Shown here piece by piece: positions 36,359 to 47,402 of a DNA stretch of 64,000 bases. Each line of letters begins with the position of its first letter. The first letter of the stretch is position 1. Location of the stretch: the NCBI GenBank assembly GCA_964007475.1, contig OZ023274.1, positions 22,526,043 to 22,590,042 of the forward strand, given 5' to 3'. This DNA comes from Hybos culiciformis (taxonomy: Eukaryota; Arthropoda; Insecta; Diptera; Hybotidae). Under the pieces are notes generated by a model, which saw only the letters and a program-made list of their open reading frames with translations, did no database searches and had not been told where the DNA came from. A program made the position numbers and the translations under genes.

Positions 36359-37950
36359 ATAAAGAATTTAATAAAGTAAAATTAAAATTTTTTTCCGCTT
36401 TTTTTTTTTTTGATTTAAAATGTTCCTCTGTTTGATTTTTCAACCAAAGCTACGGTTTATTCAATATCAAGAAATTATCGTTGAGCGACTTGTTAATTTT
36501 ATTTTGCTAGCGCATTAGCATTTTGACTATTAATTTTGACGTTCAGCGACCCTTTTGACATTTTGATTCACATTTTAATTGATCACTTTTATTTTGTGTA
36601 CATACACGATAAAAGTTCTATTTATTTTAAGTTCTTTTACTATACTGTACTTGTACTATACTACCTTAAAAGAAAACTATGTTTTCAAATATTTTGGTTA
36701 AAATATGTATATATATAATATTAACTTTAATATCTAGATATCTATGCTCGCACCCAAGGTTGTATTATAGTTTGCATTCATAAATTTGATCCCATTTAGT
36801 ATATTGTCAATTTTTGTAATATGTAACATTATTGTAAGTAATATCCTTTATTATTCCCTTTTAAATACTCGTAATTTATAAAATAACTTAATGGAATTTT
36901 CCCATGCGTCAAATTTAATTTTTAATTTTAATAAAGTATGTAAAGAGAGAGACAGAGAGACAGAGTTTATTAATATGGAAAAATTATTATAAACATTATA
37001 CTAAATGAAAGATGTGGAAGAAAATTTTTTTCATATTTAATTTTTATAATATTTTTCTAAGCTATTTTCCACAAATATTTTTTTTTCTCTTTTCTAATAA
37101 TATTTATAGAATTATTTTTTTTATATTATTTTCACATTCTGTTTTGTTATTAAAAATTATATGCTTCTTACAAATATATCTATGTATACAAATATAAATA
37201 ATAAAAAAAAATTGTATAAATTAAAATTTTTATTTTTGTTTACACAATATCGTTTATTGTATAAAAGAAATAATTATATATATTGTAGTATGTATAGTAT
37301 TGGAAAGAAGAAAATAGGAAAAAAAAATAAAAAATTTATACAATTTTTCTGTGTATTTTTATTATCACAGAAATTAAACAAATTAAAAGCTTTTTTTTTT
37401 TTTGGTAACTTTATTGAATTTCATTTGAAAGAACATTTTATGTATTTTATTGTTTATAATATTTAATCTTCTATTCTTTTTTATTATTAATATTATTATA
37501 TTTAGATTCATTGTAGGTACCTATCGGGGGAAAAAAAAATGTTGTGGTTGTGACTTAATAAAGTAAAACATAAAGGATTTATAATTATTTTTAAATTTAT
37601 TTCAGGATTAAACAACATACTTATTGTTATTTTGATAAAAAATAAATTTTATAAATTTTTAATGAAATAATTTCACTTAAGTATTTACAGTATAACTTGA
37701 AGGTTAGACTTAGACTACATTTTTTTATCATCTTGACGAAGATCGTAGTTCAATGGTGAAATTTTATTATTTTATTGTCAATTTACTATTTACTACTGGC
37801 AGGATTTAAATCAAGATAGTTGAGAAGATAGTTGACTGGATATTCACAGTCAGAAAAATAAAATAATTATAAAAAAAAAAAAATATTTTTATTACCTACA
37901 TGAAAAAAAATAATATAAAACCTATAATACCTCTGTACTTAATAGTAGAT
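36359..37950. other. Noncoding AT-rich stretch
   Basis: Includes a GA-rich microsatellite at 36943-36965. The frames at 37012-37466 are F/I/K/Y low complexity and are not called as genes. Confidence 0.45.
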
Positions 37951-38103
37951 TATTGTATATGTTAACTAAATTTGTTATTAATTACGATTTTTGTATACAC
38001 AAAAACACATTGACACGAGTCAATACTGACAAGTGTCTATGTGTTTTTGTGTAAATACAGAACGAGTTTATAACAAATTTTGTTAACATGTCCAATATAC
38101 TGT
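37951..38103. repeat. Imperfect long hairpin, MITE-like (about 153 bp)
   Basis: The inner arms ACACAAAAACACATTGACAC and, complemented, ACACAAAAACACATAGACAC pair at 19 of 20 positions. The outer arms (GTTAACTAAATTTGTTA and GTTAACAAAATTTGTTA) continue the pairing. No target duplication was resolved. Confidence 0.65.
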
Positions 38104-38230
38104 TTTAATGTGCATGTGTAAGGTAGTTGCAGTCTATACATTTACAATGAAAAAAAAAAAACAAAAATTGATATACACATTTTTTTTTTAATTTTTTGTT
38201 GGTATTTGTCTATATTGAAATATTGAGAGA

Positions 38231-38313
38231 ACATCTAAATGATTTCATTATTTACGCTGATGCATCTAAATGATTTCATTATTCACGCTGATGCATCTAA
38301 ATGATTGCATGTG
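38231..38313 (+). repeat. Minisatellite, 31-bp unit, about 2.7 copies
   Basis: Units start at 38231, 38262 and 38293 (GCATCTAAATGATTTCATTA then TTCACGCTGAT). The first two are almost identical and the third diverges after 14 bases. Confidence 0.9.
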
Positions 38314-39249
38314 TATTGACGCATATAATATTCCATTTAGCGATCTAAATTCTATACTACTAAATACAACATACCGACCACATGCCCATTAAAATAATTA
38401 TTGAAATGTCAAGCAAAAAATCAAAACAAACCAAAAAGAAATTAGTGTTGCAAAATAAAATTTTCTTTTAAATAATAAAAAATGAAAAATTAATTATTCA
38501 AATTAAAATTTTTAATAAATTAATAAAAAATAAATTAACAAAAAATTAATTAATAAAAAATCTTGATAGAAAAATTTAGTAAACACACAGTGTCAACTAT
38601 CTTCTTACAAACACTGATAAAAAAAAGTTTACTATCCAGTCTAATCTCTGCTTTATATTCCAGATTCGGATTTATTAACCTTTTTTTTATGTTAACTATT
38701 GTGTTGTTTAAAACTTCTAAATTCAAAAACTAAGTTCGCACTAAAATCAGTTTCGAACACGTTCCAATCTCATTTAGAGAACAGTGTAAATCGAGATGTA
38801 AATATAACAGGTGTTTTAATTTGACGTTTAAAATAAAAAAATGAATTATTTTTTAAAAATAAATATAATTTGTTAAACATAAATTTAAATAAAATTAAAT
38901 ATCTAAATACCAAAAATATTTACATTTACAAAAATATTATTATTAAGTATAGTTTTTTAACATTTTTTACTTTGTATAGGGAAAACATTTTGTTATCTTG
39001 ATTTCAGAGAAATAAGTTTTCAAAACTTCTAAAACTAAATTTTAAAAGAAGACAAATTTTAAAAAAAATTCTTGTTTCGGGCGAATTAAGAAAATTAATT
39101 ACTTTACTTATAAATTATAAAAATAAATTATTTTTAATTTTTTTTTTATTGCATTTTATGTAAATTTAAAGTTTATCATTGAGTTAAAAGAATTTTCAGT
39201 TCTCAACGGAAAATTCGTTATGTTGGGTTTATTATGTGTGTGTACTATT
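38314..39249. other. Noncoding AT-rich stretch
   Basis: No gene was seen. AGAAGATAGTTGAC near 37831 has its complement near 38598, but no target duplication supports a TIR element. Confidence 0.4.
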
Positions 39250-40420
39250 ACGTGCACCGAGGGGTCAACCACAGCTTAAATAAAAATGCAAGTATTCCCA
39301 ATTTTGGCAATAAACTGTATTTATTGCCATATTGCCAATATATTGCCAATATTGCCAATATTCCCAAATATTGTCAATATTCCCAAATATTGTCATATGT
39401 GACTTGTAGCCCCATCTACGAACGATTTTTGAATTCATTATCAACAGAATTAGAATGCTCTCATCAAGTAGATGCATTTCAATAAAAAAAATTGAAAATC
39501 GGTTTATAAATAGCCGAGAAATCTTAATTTTAGTATTTGAGCAGATTTTCAGTATAAATTTTCCTTGCGATTTCAAATTGACTATGTTGGATAAATGTCT
39601 CTCTACAGCTTTCGTAATTTTCAACCGATCATCAATGTTTAGGTGTCAAAATAAAAGGTGAGATTGTCTTGTCTTCTATAATTTAACGAAGTAAAAAAAA
39701 ATTTATAATATTAGTTACAATGCCTTTAATGCTTGAAAAAGTGACCGGACTGCGTTTTTTCATTATTTGAGCATTACTATACCAGTCATTAAATTCGAAA
39801 TGCTTGGGCGGTTTCAATGAAATGGAAAGGTAATTAGAACAGCTTTCCATTGCTATAAAGTAAATGGTGTTTCGATGACTTGTTACCGACTTATGAGTAC
39901 AAATGTACAAATATATACCACAGAAAGCATGAAAAATTGCAATTGGTCCATATAAAAAATTCGAGCGAAAAAATTGTTAAACATGTTTCAGTAGTAAATT
40001 ATAATATTTTGACGGCATAAGAAAAAGAAAAAATGCTACCTATAAAAAACTTACTTAATATTTATAGACTTAGTTAAGTACTTAATATTTAAAGACTTTA
40101 CAATAACTTTTTTTTAATATTATGATTAATATTATAATTATTAAGGGCCGTTTGCACCGATTAAACTTAAATATTTAAGTTTTGCTTAAGTATCAAAGTA
40201 ACACTTAACTACTTGCACCAAATTTAAAGTTCCACTTAAAATTGCTTAAGTTTTACTTAAATTAAGTGATAGATTTTGTGAGCTTAAAATTTTAAGTTTC
40301 AGTTAAATTCGATATTTTATTTAAAAAAAAAATTGTGAACAAATTTTTCAAATAATAAAAGAAAAATTTAGATAATAAAAGAAATAATAAAAGAAAATAT
40401 AAATAAAAATTTTGTTAAAA

Positions 40421-41521
40421 ATGGACAATTTTGAGATAATGGATGCTATTGATGATGATGTCGAAATTTTGGAAATTATTGAGCATGGTATACCTAGAAA
40501 AATTTATGATAGAAAGGAGTACTTTCATAGTTTTGACGAGTTTTCTTTCTACCAGCGCTTCCGTTTAACAAAAAAGATGATATTGAAATTGCTTCCACAA
40601 ATAGAAAAACAAATAGAATTTCCTTATGATACAAATGATTGCATTGCTCCTATCAATCAACTTTTGGTAGCTTTAAGGTTTTATGCAACAGGAAACCATC
40701 TTCTAAGCATAGCCGATTTTGGTGGAATGCATACATCAACTGTATCCCGTATAGTTTTAAGGGTATCAAAAGCCATTGCTAGCCTGGCACCAATTTACAT
40801 CCGTTTTCCGAATACTAGGGCAGAAATAATTAAGATTAAGAGAACATTTTTTAATGTGGCATCATTTCCATCAGTTATTGGTTCAATAGATGGCACGCAC
40901 ATTAAAATTCAATCTAAAGGGGGTGAAGATGCAGAAATTTATAGAAACAGAAAAGGATGGTTTTCTATCAATGTTCAAGCTATATGCAATGCCAACATGA
41001 TTTTTAGCAATATTGTAGCACGTTGGCCAGGGTCCACTCATGATGCCACAATTTTTAATAATAGCAAAATAAAAAATTCATTGGATCGCAATACAATCTA
41101 TAAAGATTGTTATCTTCTAGGAGATTCAGCTTATCCTCAAAGCATTAATGTCATGACTCCACTTGCTAGCCCTCGAACATCATCAGAACAATTATATAAT
41201 GAATCACAAATTCGAACACGAGGACTGATTGAAAAAACTTTCGGGATTTGGAAAAGACGGTTTCCTGCAATGGCATATGGAATCCGTCTGAAGTTATCGA
41301 CAACTTTGATTGTAATAGTTGCAACCAGTGTGTTGCATAATGTTATGAGGCTAAATGGTGAATTTGACGATCCACCACCAAGTTCGGAATTTTCATCTGA
41401 AGATCTGGAAAATGCAATTTCCCAAGGCCAGATACCGTGTGCCAATAGCACAAATACAAACAATTCTTCCGGAATGCGGAAGAGAAATATATTAATTCAA
41501 AATTATTTTCAAAATCTGTAA
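40421..41521 (+). CDS. PIF/Harbinger DDE transposase (HARBI1-like), intact
   Basis: It runs from the ATG at 40421 to TAA and gives 366 residues, a normal length for the family. An in-frame TTG lies upstream but is not a credible start. The DDE nuclease motifs are all present: D157 in GSIDGTHI, D208 in WPGSTHDATIF, D235 in LLGDSAYP and E271 in RGLIEKTFGIWKRRFP. The N-terminal half has a helix-turn-helix-like stretch (GGMHTSTVSRIVLRVSKAI, residues 101-119) usual in HARBI1 proteins. The enzyme excises and inserts the element at TWA sites, normally with the help of a SANT/Myb-like partner that binds the ends. That partner, encoded convergently at 41669-42673, is broken, so this copy may depend on another for mobility. 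No stop or frameshift is visible here. Confidence 0.93.
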   Translation: MDNFEIMDAIDDDVEILEIIEHGIPRKIYDRKEYFHSFDEFSFYQRFRLTKKMILKLLPQIEKQIEFPYDTNDCIAPINQLLVALRFYATGNHLLSIADFGGMHTSTVSRIVLRVSKAIASLAPIYIRFPNTRAEIIKIKRTFFNVASFPSVIGSIDGTHIKIQSKGGEDAEIYRNRKGWFSINVQAICNANMIFSNIVARWPGSTHDATIFNNSKIKNSLDRNTIYKDCYLLGDSAYPQSINVMTPLASPRTSSEQLYNESQIRTRGLIEKTFGIWKRRFPAMAYGIRLKLSTTLIVIVATSVLHNVMRLNGEFDDPPPSSEFSSEDLENAISQGQIPCANSTNTNNSSGMRKRNILIQNYFQNL

Positions 41522-41668
41522 AATTTTAGGAAAATAATTAATAGTAATTTTTGAACATTCTTTTTATTTTTAAAATAAGTATTGAATTAATCGTAATAAA
41601 AATTAATAAAAATAATTGAAATAATTGAGAATAATTGAGAATTGAAAATAAAATAAACTAAAGTACTA

Positions 41669-42673
41669 TTATTTAAAAAAATTATTAAATTCTTGAAAAG
41701 CTTGAGTATCTTGAATTGAACAATTTGAGCTTTTCAATTTTTTCAAAAATTCGGTTTTTATTTCAATGTCCAATTCAAGAGATCTCTTTCTTAGCTGGTG
41801 TTCAATCTCATTATAATCTTGTTTCTTCTTTGCATCTTTTTTAAAAGCGTCTATTTGCAACTCTGCAAGCTCTATTTTAATTTTTCATAATTGTGAATAT
41901 TGTTCCGAAATATGCGACCTCGTCAGAGAAGCTGCAACAGGTCTGCGTCTTGAACTCCAGCTGCTTTTTTCAGGATTTGAATTTTCTGGATTTTCAATGA
42001 TGGTTTTATTTTTTTCTTCTTTATTTACCTTATTTTCTGAAGCGGAGTTCTTCGGCTTTAATTTTTCATGCATTGGTTTGCGAAGCATTTCCGGTGTATA
42101 AGAAGTCCAATTTTCTTTGCCTTGTAGATCTTTTAGTGAATTCTTAAAAAAATATTATATATTATGTGTTAGTAATTTCGCGTTTTCTATAAATGAAAAT
42201 TTATTCAGTTTCTTACCGTATCTTTAACAGATGTTCCAGCCTCTGTTAAATCTGAACAATCATTGGATCCTTCATAATAATCACTGTCAAAAGAGTTTTG
42301 AAGACCATGAATTGTTGTGGGATTCATTATGGACATCGCCAGCTCTAAATTCGGATCCTTGACTTTCGCTGGTGAGCCCCCACCGGTCTTCAAAGCAGAG
42401 TTCTTAATTCTTGTGGTTTCCTTTTTTACATTTTTCTTGTAATTTAAGTAGAATTTTTTTTAACACATCTGCATTTCTGTGTATATAATTGCCCATAGAA
42501 TTGAAATTAGTTTCAATCCGTTTCCATGCATTTTCTTTATCTCTCCACGTAACTGCATCGGTCCGTTTGTTCTCAACTATTAATTTTTCCTCAAAAACAC
42601 ATTGTAATATTAAATTTTTTTCTTCCGGTGTAAAATTAGCACTGCGAAATCTTTTTTTTAACTCGGTTTCCAT
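41669..42673 (-). pseudogene. Harbinger accessory Myb/SANT-like protein, frameshift and stop
   Basis: Exon 1 is 42673-42217, the intron is 42216-42143 (GTAAGA to AAG), and exon 2 is 42142-41669; the junction is in phase. The N-terminus (RFRSANFTPEEKNLILQCV, AWKRIETNFN) is the trihelix/Myb-like domain of Harbinger partner proteins. The C-terminus is a charged coiled-coil-like helix (IELAELQIDAFKKDAKKKQD). Two lesions are visible. The first is a one-base change in a run of eight A near 42452, after which the proper continuation (FYLNYKKNVKKETTR) is in another frame. The second is an in-frame TGA near 41887, directly before KIKIELAEL. Such proteins bring the transposase to the nucleus and bind the TIRs. 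The lesions may be real or, for the A-run, a sequencing slip. The short separate frames here are pieces of this one gene. Confidence 0.82.
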
Positions 42674-42984
42674 TTCTATTTTTTTTTTTTTTAATTATAA
42701 AATTACAAAATTTAATTTAATTGAATTATATTTAATTTAATTTAAGTTAAACACAAACTTATTTTATTATTTTATTGAAATAATTATTTTTTTTGACAGG
42801 GAAATTAACAGGAAATTATATTAAGTAAAACTTAGTTAAGTTAATCATAATTTTTTAAAAGCAACTTACTTAAATTTAAGTTTAACTTAAATTTAAATAG
42901 AACTTAGTTAAGTTTAACTTTTAAGTTTAATCGGTGCAAACGGCCCTAAGTATTATAATTATTTTTTTTTTTTTCTCCTTTCAA

Positions 42985-43290
42985 AAATTGGTTATTTTGT
43001 GTAGAAAATATATTTCTTTATTTGTGTAGAAAATATATTTCTTCCTAGTTATTTGTGTAGAAAATATATTTCTTTAGTTATTTGTGAACAAAATATATTT
43101 CTTCAATGCAAATTATTTGAAAAATATATTTTTGGTAGTTATTGATTTTTTGATAAGAAATATATTTCTTCATAAAAAATATATAAGTTAGATATACTTT
43201 TTCATAGAAATTATTTGAAAAAAAAAAATTTTTTTCATAGTGTTTTGTTTGGAAATATATTTTAGGTAGCAATTTGTATGGGAAATATAT
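42985..43290 (+). repeat. Minisatellite, about 27-bp unit, degenerate
   Basis: Units of TTATTTGTGTAGAAAATATA followed by TTTCTT recur at about 42985, 43020, 43049 and 43078, then decay towards 43290 (GAAATATATTT words). It lies inside the 39258-44656 element. The minus-strand 64-codon frame here is a product of the repeat. Confidence 0.75.
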
Positions 43291-43360
43291 TGCAATATCA
43301 ATTTTTGTTCCACAAATATCAGAGTGATTTATTCCTTGACTAGAACAAAAGCTACTTAGG

Positions 43361-44129
43361 CAGTGCTGAGCTGAAGGGGGCTCGCACGGGCTCGCAAGAG
43401 CCCCCTGATAAATTTAAAAAAAATTTGCGAGCCCTCTGATAAACTTTTAAAAAATACGCGAGCCCCTTGATAATTGCAAAAGATATTTGTTTTAGCCCAA
43501 TATTAAAATTTTTTGATGCAACAATTTGCGAAAAAGTATCGAAAATATCGATTTAAAATATTACTACATTATTTGATACAATAAAAAAATCGTAAAGTTA
43601 ATATAGAAATGTTTGATTTTGTATACTACTGAATGAAAAGTCCCGCCTTTTATATTTTTAAATTTAAACGATCGCCTACTTTTAGTTCTAAATGCCTACT
43701 TTTAGTTCTAAGCTTTCAGTCTTATGAACAACATAATTACAGTAAAAAGAAACTGTCTGTCTATTGAACATTTAGCCGATTTTATGACAATAAATTTAAA
43801 TGGTCCATAATTTAAGAATTGGAATCCTGAGAATTATGTTAAATCATTTTTAAAGTCTCACCGACCTGCAACTGCAGCTCAAAGAAATGGGAAAGAGTTA
43901 AATAGTGACGAGAACCCCATTTGGAATTTATTGTTCAATGAGTAATTAAAATATATATGTAATATTTTATAAATTTTAATGTAATATTTTAATATGTTAT
44001 ACATATATGTGTAAATACTAAACTATTCAAAAAATAAAATGCAGGTTAAAAAAAAATAATATTTTTTTTTGTAAATCTATGAAATCTTGAATGCGAGCCC
44101 TCTGATAATAATTCCACAGCTCAGCACTG
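43361..44129 (+). mobile_element. hAT deletion derivative with transposase C-terminus (769 bp)
   Basis: Ends CAGTGCTGAGCTG match perfectly over 13 bp. The 8-bp duplication TACTTAGG is perfect (43353-43360 and 44130-44137). GCGAGCCCTCTGATAA words recur near both ends. The core retains a hAT transposase C-terminal fragment (43724-43945). It is nested in the 39258-44656 element. Confidence 0.9.
43724..43945 (+). pseudogene. C-terminal remnant of a hAT transposase
   Basis: One frame of 74 codons reads VKRNCLSIEHLADFMTINLNGP, stop, FKNWNPENYVKSFLKSHRPATA, then ENPIWNLLF. The R-N-x-L-S ... L...F.T.N.NGP ... W..Y...SHR pattern is that of the end of the hAT dimerisation region in several animal hAT families. 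An internal TAA interrupts it. The rest of the enzyme has been lost by internal deletion. Confidence 0.7.
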
Positions 44130-44664
44130 TACTTAGGTATCTTTGATTAGAAGGAGCGTTGTGGCAGTAACGGTAGTTTTTTTTCTATTTGTTTGTAGTA
44201 TATAGAATATTTTCTGTAAAAAATACACATTTGCAATATTTACATAAAAAGCAATAATTAAAGAATGCGTTGCCAAACTGAAATTATTTGAAAACATGTA
44301 AAATAATAGCTGTGAAATCGTGTCGTTCCAACACTAGAAAATCCTAGAAATTAAAATAATTTTTCAGTTTATAAATTAGTCTCAGTTTCGGAACGCACTA
44401 TTTAATTTTTTTATTAGAAAATGTTAATGTATTGTGTATAATTAAGACATAATGGGTGAAATATTGCCAAACTATTTCTCGTATTCCCAATTTATTGCTA
44501 TTATTGCCAATTAATTGCCTAAAATTCCCTCTATTGCCAAAAATTCCCCTGTATTGCTTTATTGCCGTAATTAATTGATTTATTCCCTGTATTGCCAACT
44601 TATTGCCGTTATTGCCGAAGCAAAATGCAAGTATTCCCTTGGTGGTTGACCCCTCGACGTGCAC

Positions 44665-46884
44665 ATAAAATTTTAAGGATGAAGTTAAAAAAAAAAAAAG
44701 ATAACATTTCAATAAGGTATCTATAATTGTAATTAACTTTTATAATAAAGCCTTTTATTTTTATTTTATTAACTGAAAATTAAACCGCCACTTACATTAT
44801 TAAATTTCAAAATTAAAGGTAAAGTTTTGAAAGAAAAAAACTTTATATTGTTGGAGAAGTATTCGAAATTCCACGAAAATGAATTGATTTCTATGTAAAC
44901 ATGTATTATATCGTACACATTCGTATGATGAATAGAAACTTTTGGAGAAATTGGAAATACACAACACTCTTATACTTTGAAATAATGTTATATCAATCAT
45001 TATTATTAAGCTCAAACATTTAAAAATATTTAAATTGAAAAATTGCACGCAAGCATGGTTTTAATCCTCCAATGGATTATATCATCACCCTAGTTGTTAA
45101 ATGGTCGAAAATGAGAAAAAAAAGGATATTATTATGATATTGTTTGCATAAAATATTTTTAAAATTAATTGGAATGAAATTAAAATTCGTATTTCGTTGT
45201 GTCGTTTTAATATGATTATGTTAACATAAAAGAAAACTCTTTCAATCAAAAATCATTGCAAAATTTCATTGTAATTTCCAATTTCCATATCGTAAGAATC
45301 ATCAATTATAATTATGTGGGATTGAGCTGGGGGAGCTGAGTTATCAGAAAGATCAGAAACGGAAACGAAAAACTTTTTTCTGTTTCTGTTTCTGATTCTG
45401 TCAGTTGCTGTTTTTTGCGAGTGTGCAACAAAGAATAAAAACAATATATTTTTTGATAAATTTTGTATCTGATAGTTCTTGCATTTTCATTTCGAAAACT
45501 GATTTTGTTGCTGTTTCTTCTCTTTGTAACAACCAAGTTTTACTTAGATTCAACTAATTCTTGAGAATTGAATAAACAAGTGTCTCAATTTTATTTGTAC
45601 AAATGTATATTTACCTTCAATTTCGTAAGATGTCCTAAAATAGTTTGAATTTCTAAGTATTCCGTAAATTAATTTACTATGTTTAGTTATTCAATTTTAT
45701 GCAAACCTCTCACCCAAATGCATATTATACTTGAGAAAAATAATAATCAGACCTAAAAAACTTACTTAATTTCTATGGAAATAGTTAAATCTTTTACTCG
45801 GTTACTCAATATTAGTGCTGCATGACGTTCGAACAATTTTGAGTCAAATACATATTGAACGGTACCAAGTCAAGGAAGGAGTAACAAAAAATTTTGAAAT
45901 GTTATTAATCTAGTCACACAAAATAGTTCTTAAAATAATATAAAGTTATACACTTAAATGTAACCTTTTGATTCAAAAATTTCAAAAATGATTAATTGTG
46001 AACTTGTAAACAAATAATTTTATTTAAAAGAAAAATGTATATACAATTTAAATTTTCTAAATTTTTTGTATCCGTATTAAATTTCCTTTTCCTCCTTATT
46101 CTATTTTTCATGATGTGACACTTAATTTTAGAAAATTGTTTATTTATTTTTGTCATGTAGAAAAATCAAAACTTTTATCTTCTTCAAAGGAAATTTGTTA
46201 TAAATCCGGTCAAAGTGTATAATTAGGTATAATAGGTTCATTTTTCAACCCGATGGTTAATCTTCTAGATATGACTATATTATTATATACGATTAATATA
46301 CAAAATATTGAAATACAATTTTTGAAAGCATATTAAACAGGTGAATGAATAATAAAATCTTCTTTATTTACAATCTCGGTTTTAATATATAATTTAAGTC
46401 TCTTGGTTGTGGGGATATTTTCTTAATAATTTGAGTAACGATATACTTCGCATTGGATATTGAAATTTCTATATTTATTCTACAGATGTCATAAGGTTCA
46501 AATTTAACCTGATTTCAAAGTATTTACGTTTGATTTAAGATTTTTATATGCAAATTTTACATACGATACTAATGTTTTCTATTGGAAAAATATTCTGTCA
46601 ATATTACAGAAGGTTGTCAATCAGTTAGTTCGGTATAATTGTTTAATAATAAGTATACGATATATTTCCCAAAGAATTTGCTCAACACGAAGAAAATTTA
46701 GTTATACAGAATAGAAGAATTTTATATAAGTACTCAATAGTAAAGATTTTTTTTAACTTTAGCCTCAACTTTAATTTTTTTAAATATTTTATGACTTTCT
46801 GGAAATATTTTTTCTTCCGTGATTTTTTTTCGGTTTTTATCAAAACGTTCCATTATTGATTTCCTACTTTTTTACTTACCATTG
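44665..46884. other. Noncoding AT-rich stretch
   Basis: No gene or paired repeat was seen. A GAAAC/TTTCTGTTTCTG simple-repeat patch lies near 45355-45405. Confidence 0.45.
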
Positions 46885-46892
46885 CTCTAAAC

Positions 46893-47394
46893 CGTCGATG
46901 TGCAAACTGCGGCTCATGAGCCGCATGCGGCTCATTTGATTTTTATCTGCGGCTCACATCAATGTTTTGATTTACGTAATATGTGGCTCTTTTTTGTACG
47001 AAAAGAACTTTTGTTTTGCTTTAATTTTTAAAAAATGTTTATTAGCTGGCAATGATTTGTTTGTTTTGCATGAAATGGTAATAAATATAAACTTAGAACA
47101 TCAACTCAGGATTTCAACAACAAAAATTGCACCTGATTTGAATAAATTGAGCCAAAGCAAAAACACTCAAATTGCTCATTAATTTTATTTAATTTTTTAT
47201 TTTTTGTAGATTTATTTTATATTTTGTTATGTTTTTTGTTGCAATTTTTAAATTAAATTACTAGTACAAATTCTGAATTAAATCAAAACCAATAAACCAT
47301 TATTATTTTATTCATTCGTTTTTTATATGTGGCTCATGCCGAGGTACGAAATTTATTCAGTGGCTCTGGCACGCAATTGAGTTGCACATGACTG
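46893..47394 (+). mobile_element. hAT deletion derivative with transposase tail (502 bp)
   Basis: Ends CGTCGATGTGCAA and (right, complemented) CAGTCATGTGCAA match at 9 of 13 positions. The 8-bp duplication CTCTAAAC is perfect (46885-46892 and 47395-47402). GCGGCTCAT / TGGCTCATG words recur near both ends. The core carries the last codons of a hAT transposase. Confidence 0.85.
47060..47182 (+). pseudogene. Extreme C-terminus of a hAT transposase
   Basis: The frame ends INLEHQLRISTTKIAPDLNKLSQSKNTQIAH, stop. The L.I.TT...PD...L......Q.SH tail is typical of ZBED/GTF2IRD2-like hAT proteins. Upstream codons are unrelated low complexity, so only the tail survives. Confidence 0.6.
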
Positions 47395-47402
47395 CTCTAA
47401 AC

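Larger units (their letters stand above)
40145..42946 (+). mobile_element. PIF/Harbinger transposon (2802 bp)
   Basis: Terminal repeats starting GGGCCGTTTGCACCGATTAA are identical over 27 bp, and the 3-bp duplication TAA (40142-40144 and 42947-42949) is the PIF/Harbinger type. It has the superfamily's two-gene layout: a DDE transposase and, convergent to it, a Myb/SANT-like protein. AACTTAAGT-type words are repeated just inside both ends. Identical TIRs and an open transposase point to recent insertion. Confidence 0.93.
39258..44656. mobile_element. Large hAT-type element containing two nested transposons (5399 bp)
   Basis: Ends CGAGGGGTCAACCAC match perfectly over 15 bp. The 8-bp target duplication ACGTGCAC is perfect (39250-39257 and 44657-44664). 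Inside each end are clusters of ATTGCCAATA or its complement (39300-39400 and 44463-44625). Removing the nested Harbinger (40145-42946) and hAT (43361-44129) with their duplications leaves about 1.8 kb, too short for a full hAT transposase. The frames at 39265-39624 and 39683-39910 on the minus strand are not recognisable as one. It is therefore likely a non-autonomous host element that later received two insertions. Confidence 0.85.

Noticed and set aside
37012..37466. Two overlapping frames of 61 and 101 codons
   Set aside because: Composition is F, I, K, L, N and Y only, typical of chance frames in poly-A/T DNA.
37831..38612. AGAAGATAGTTGAC and its complement as possible TIRs of a 780-bp element
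   Set aside because: Only 14 bp match, similarity stops at once inside, and no target duplication flanks the pair.
39265..39910. Minus-strand frames of 119 and 75 codons inside the outer hAT
   Set aside because: The first is largely the ATTGCC repeat cluster; neither shows hAT motifs that I can recognise.
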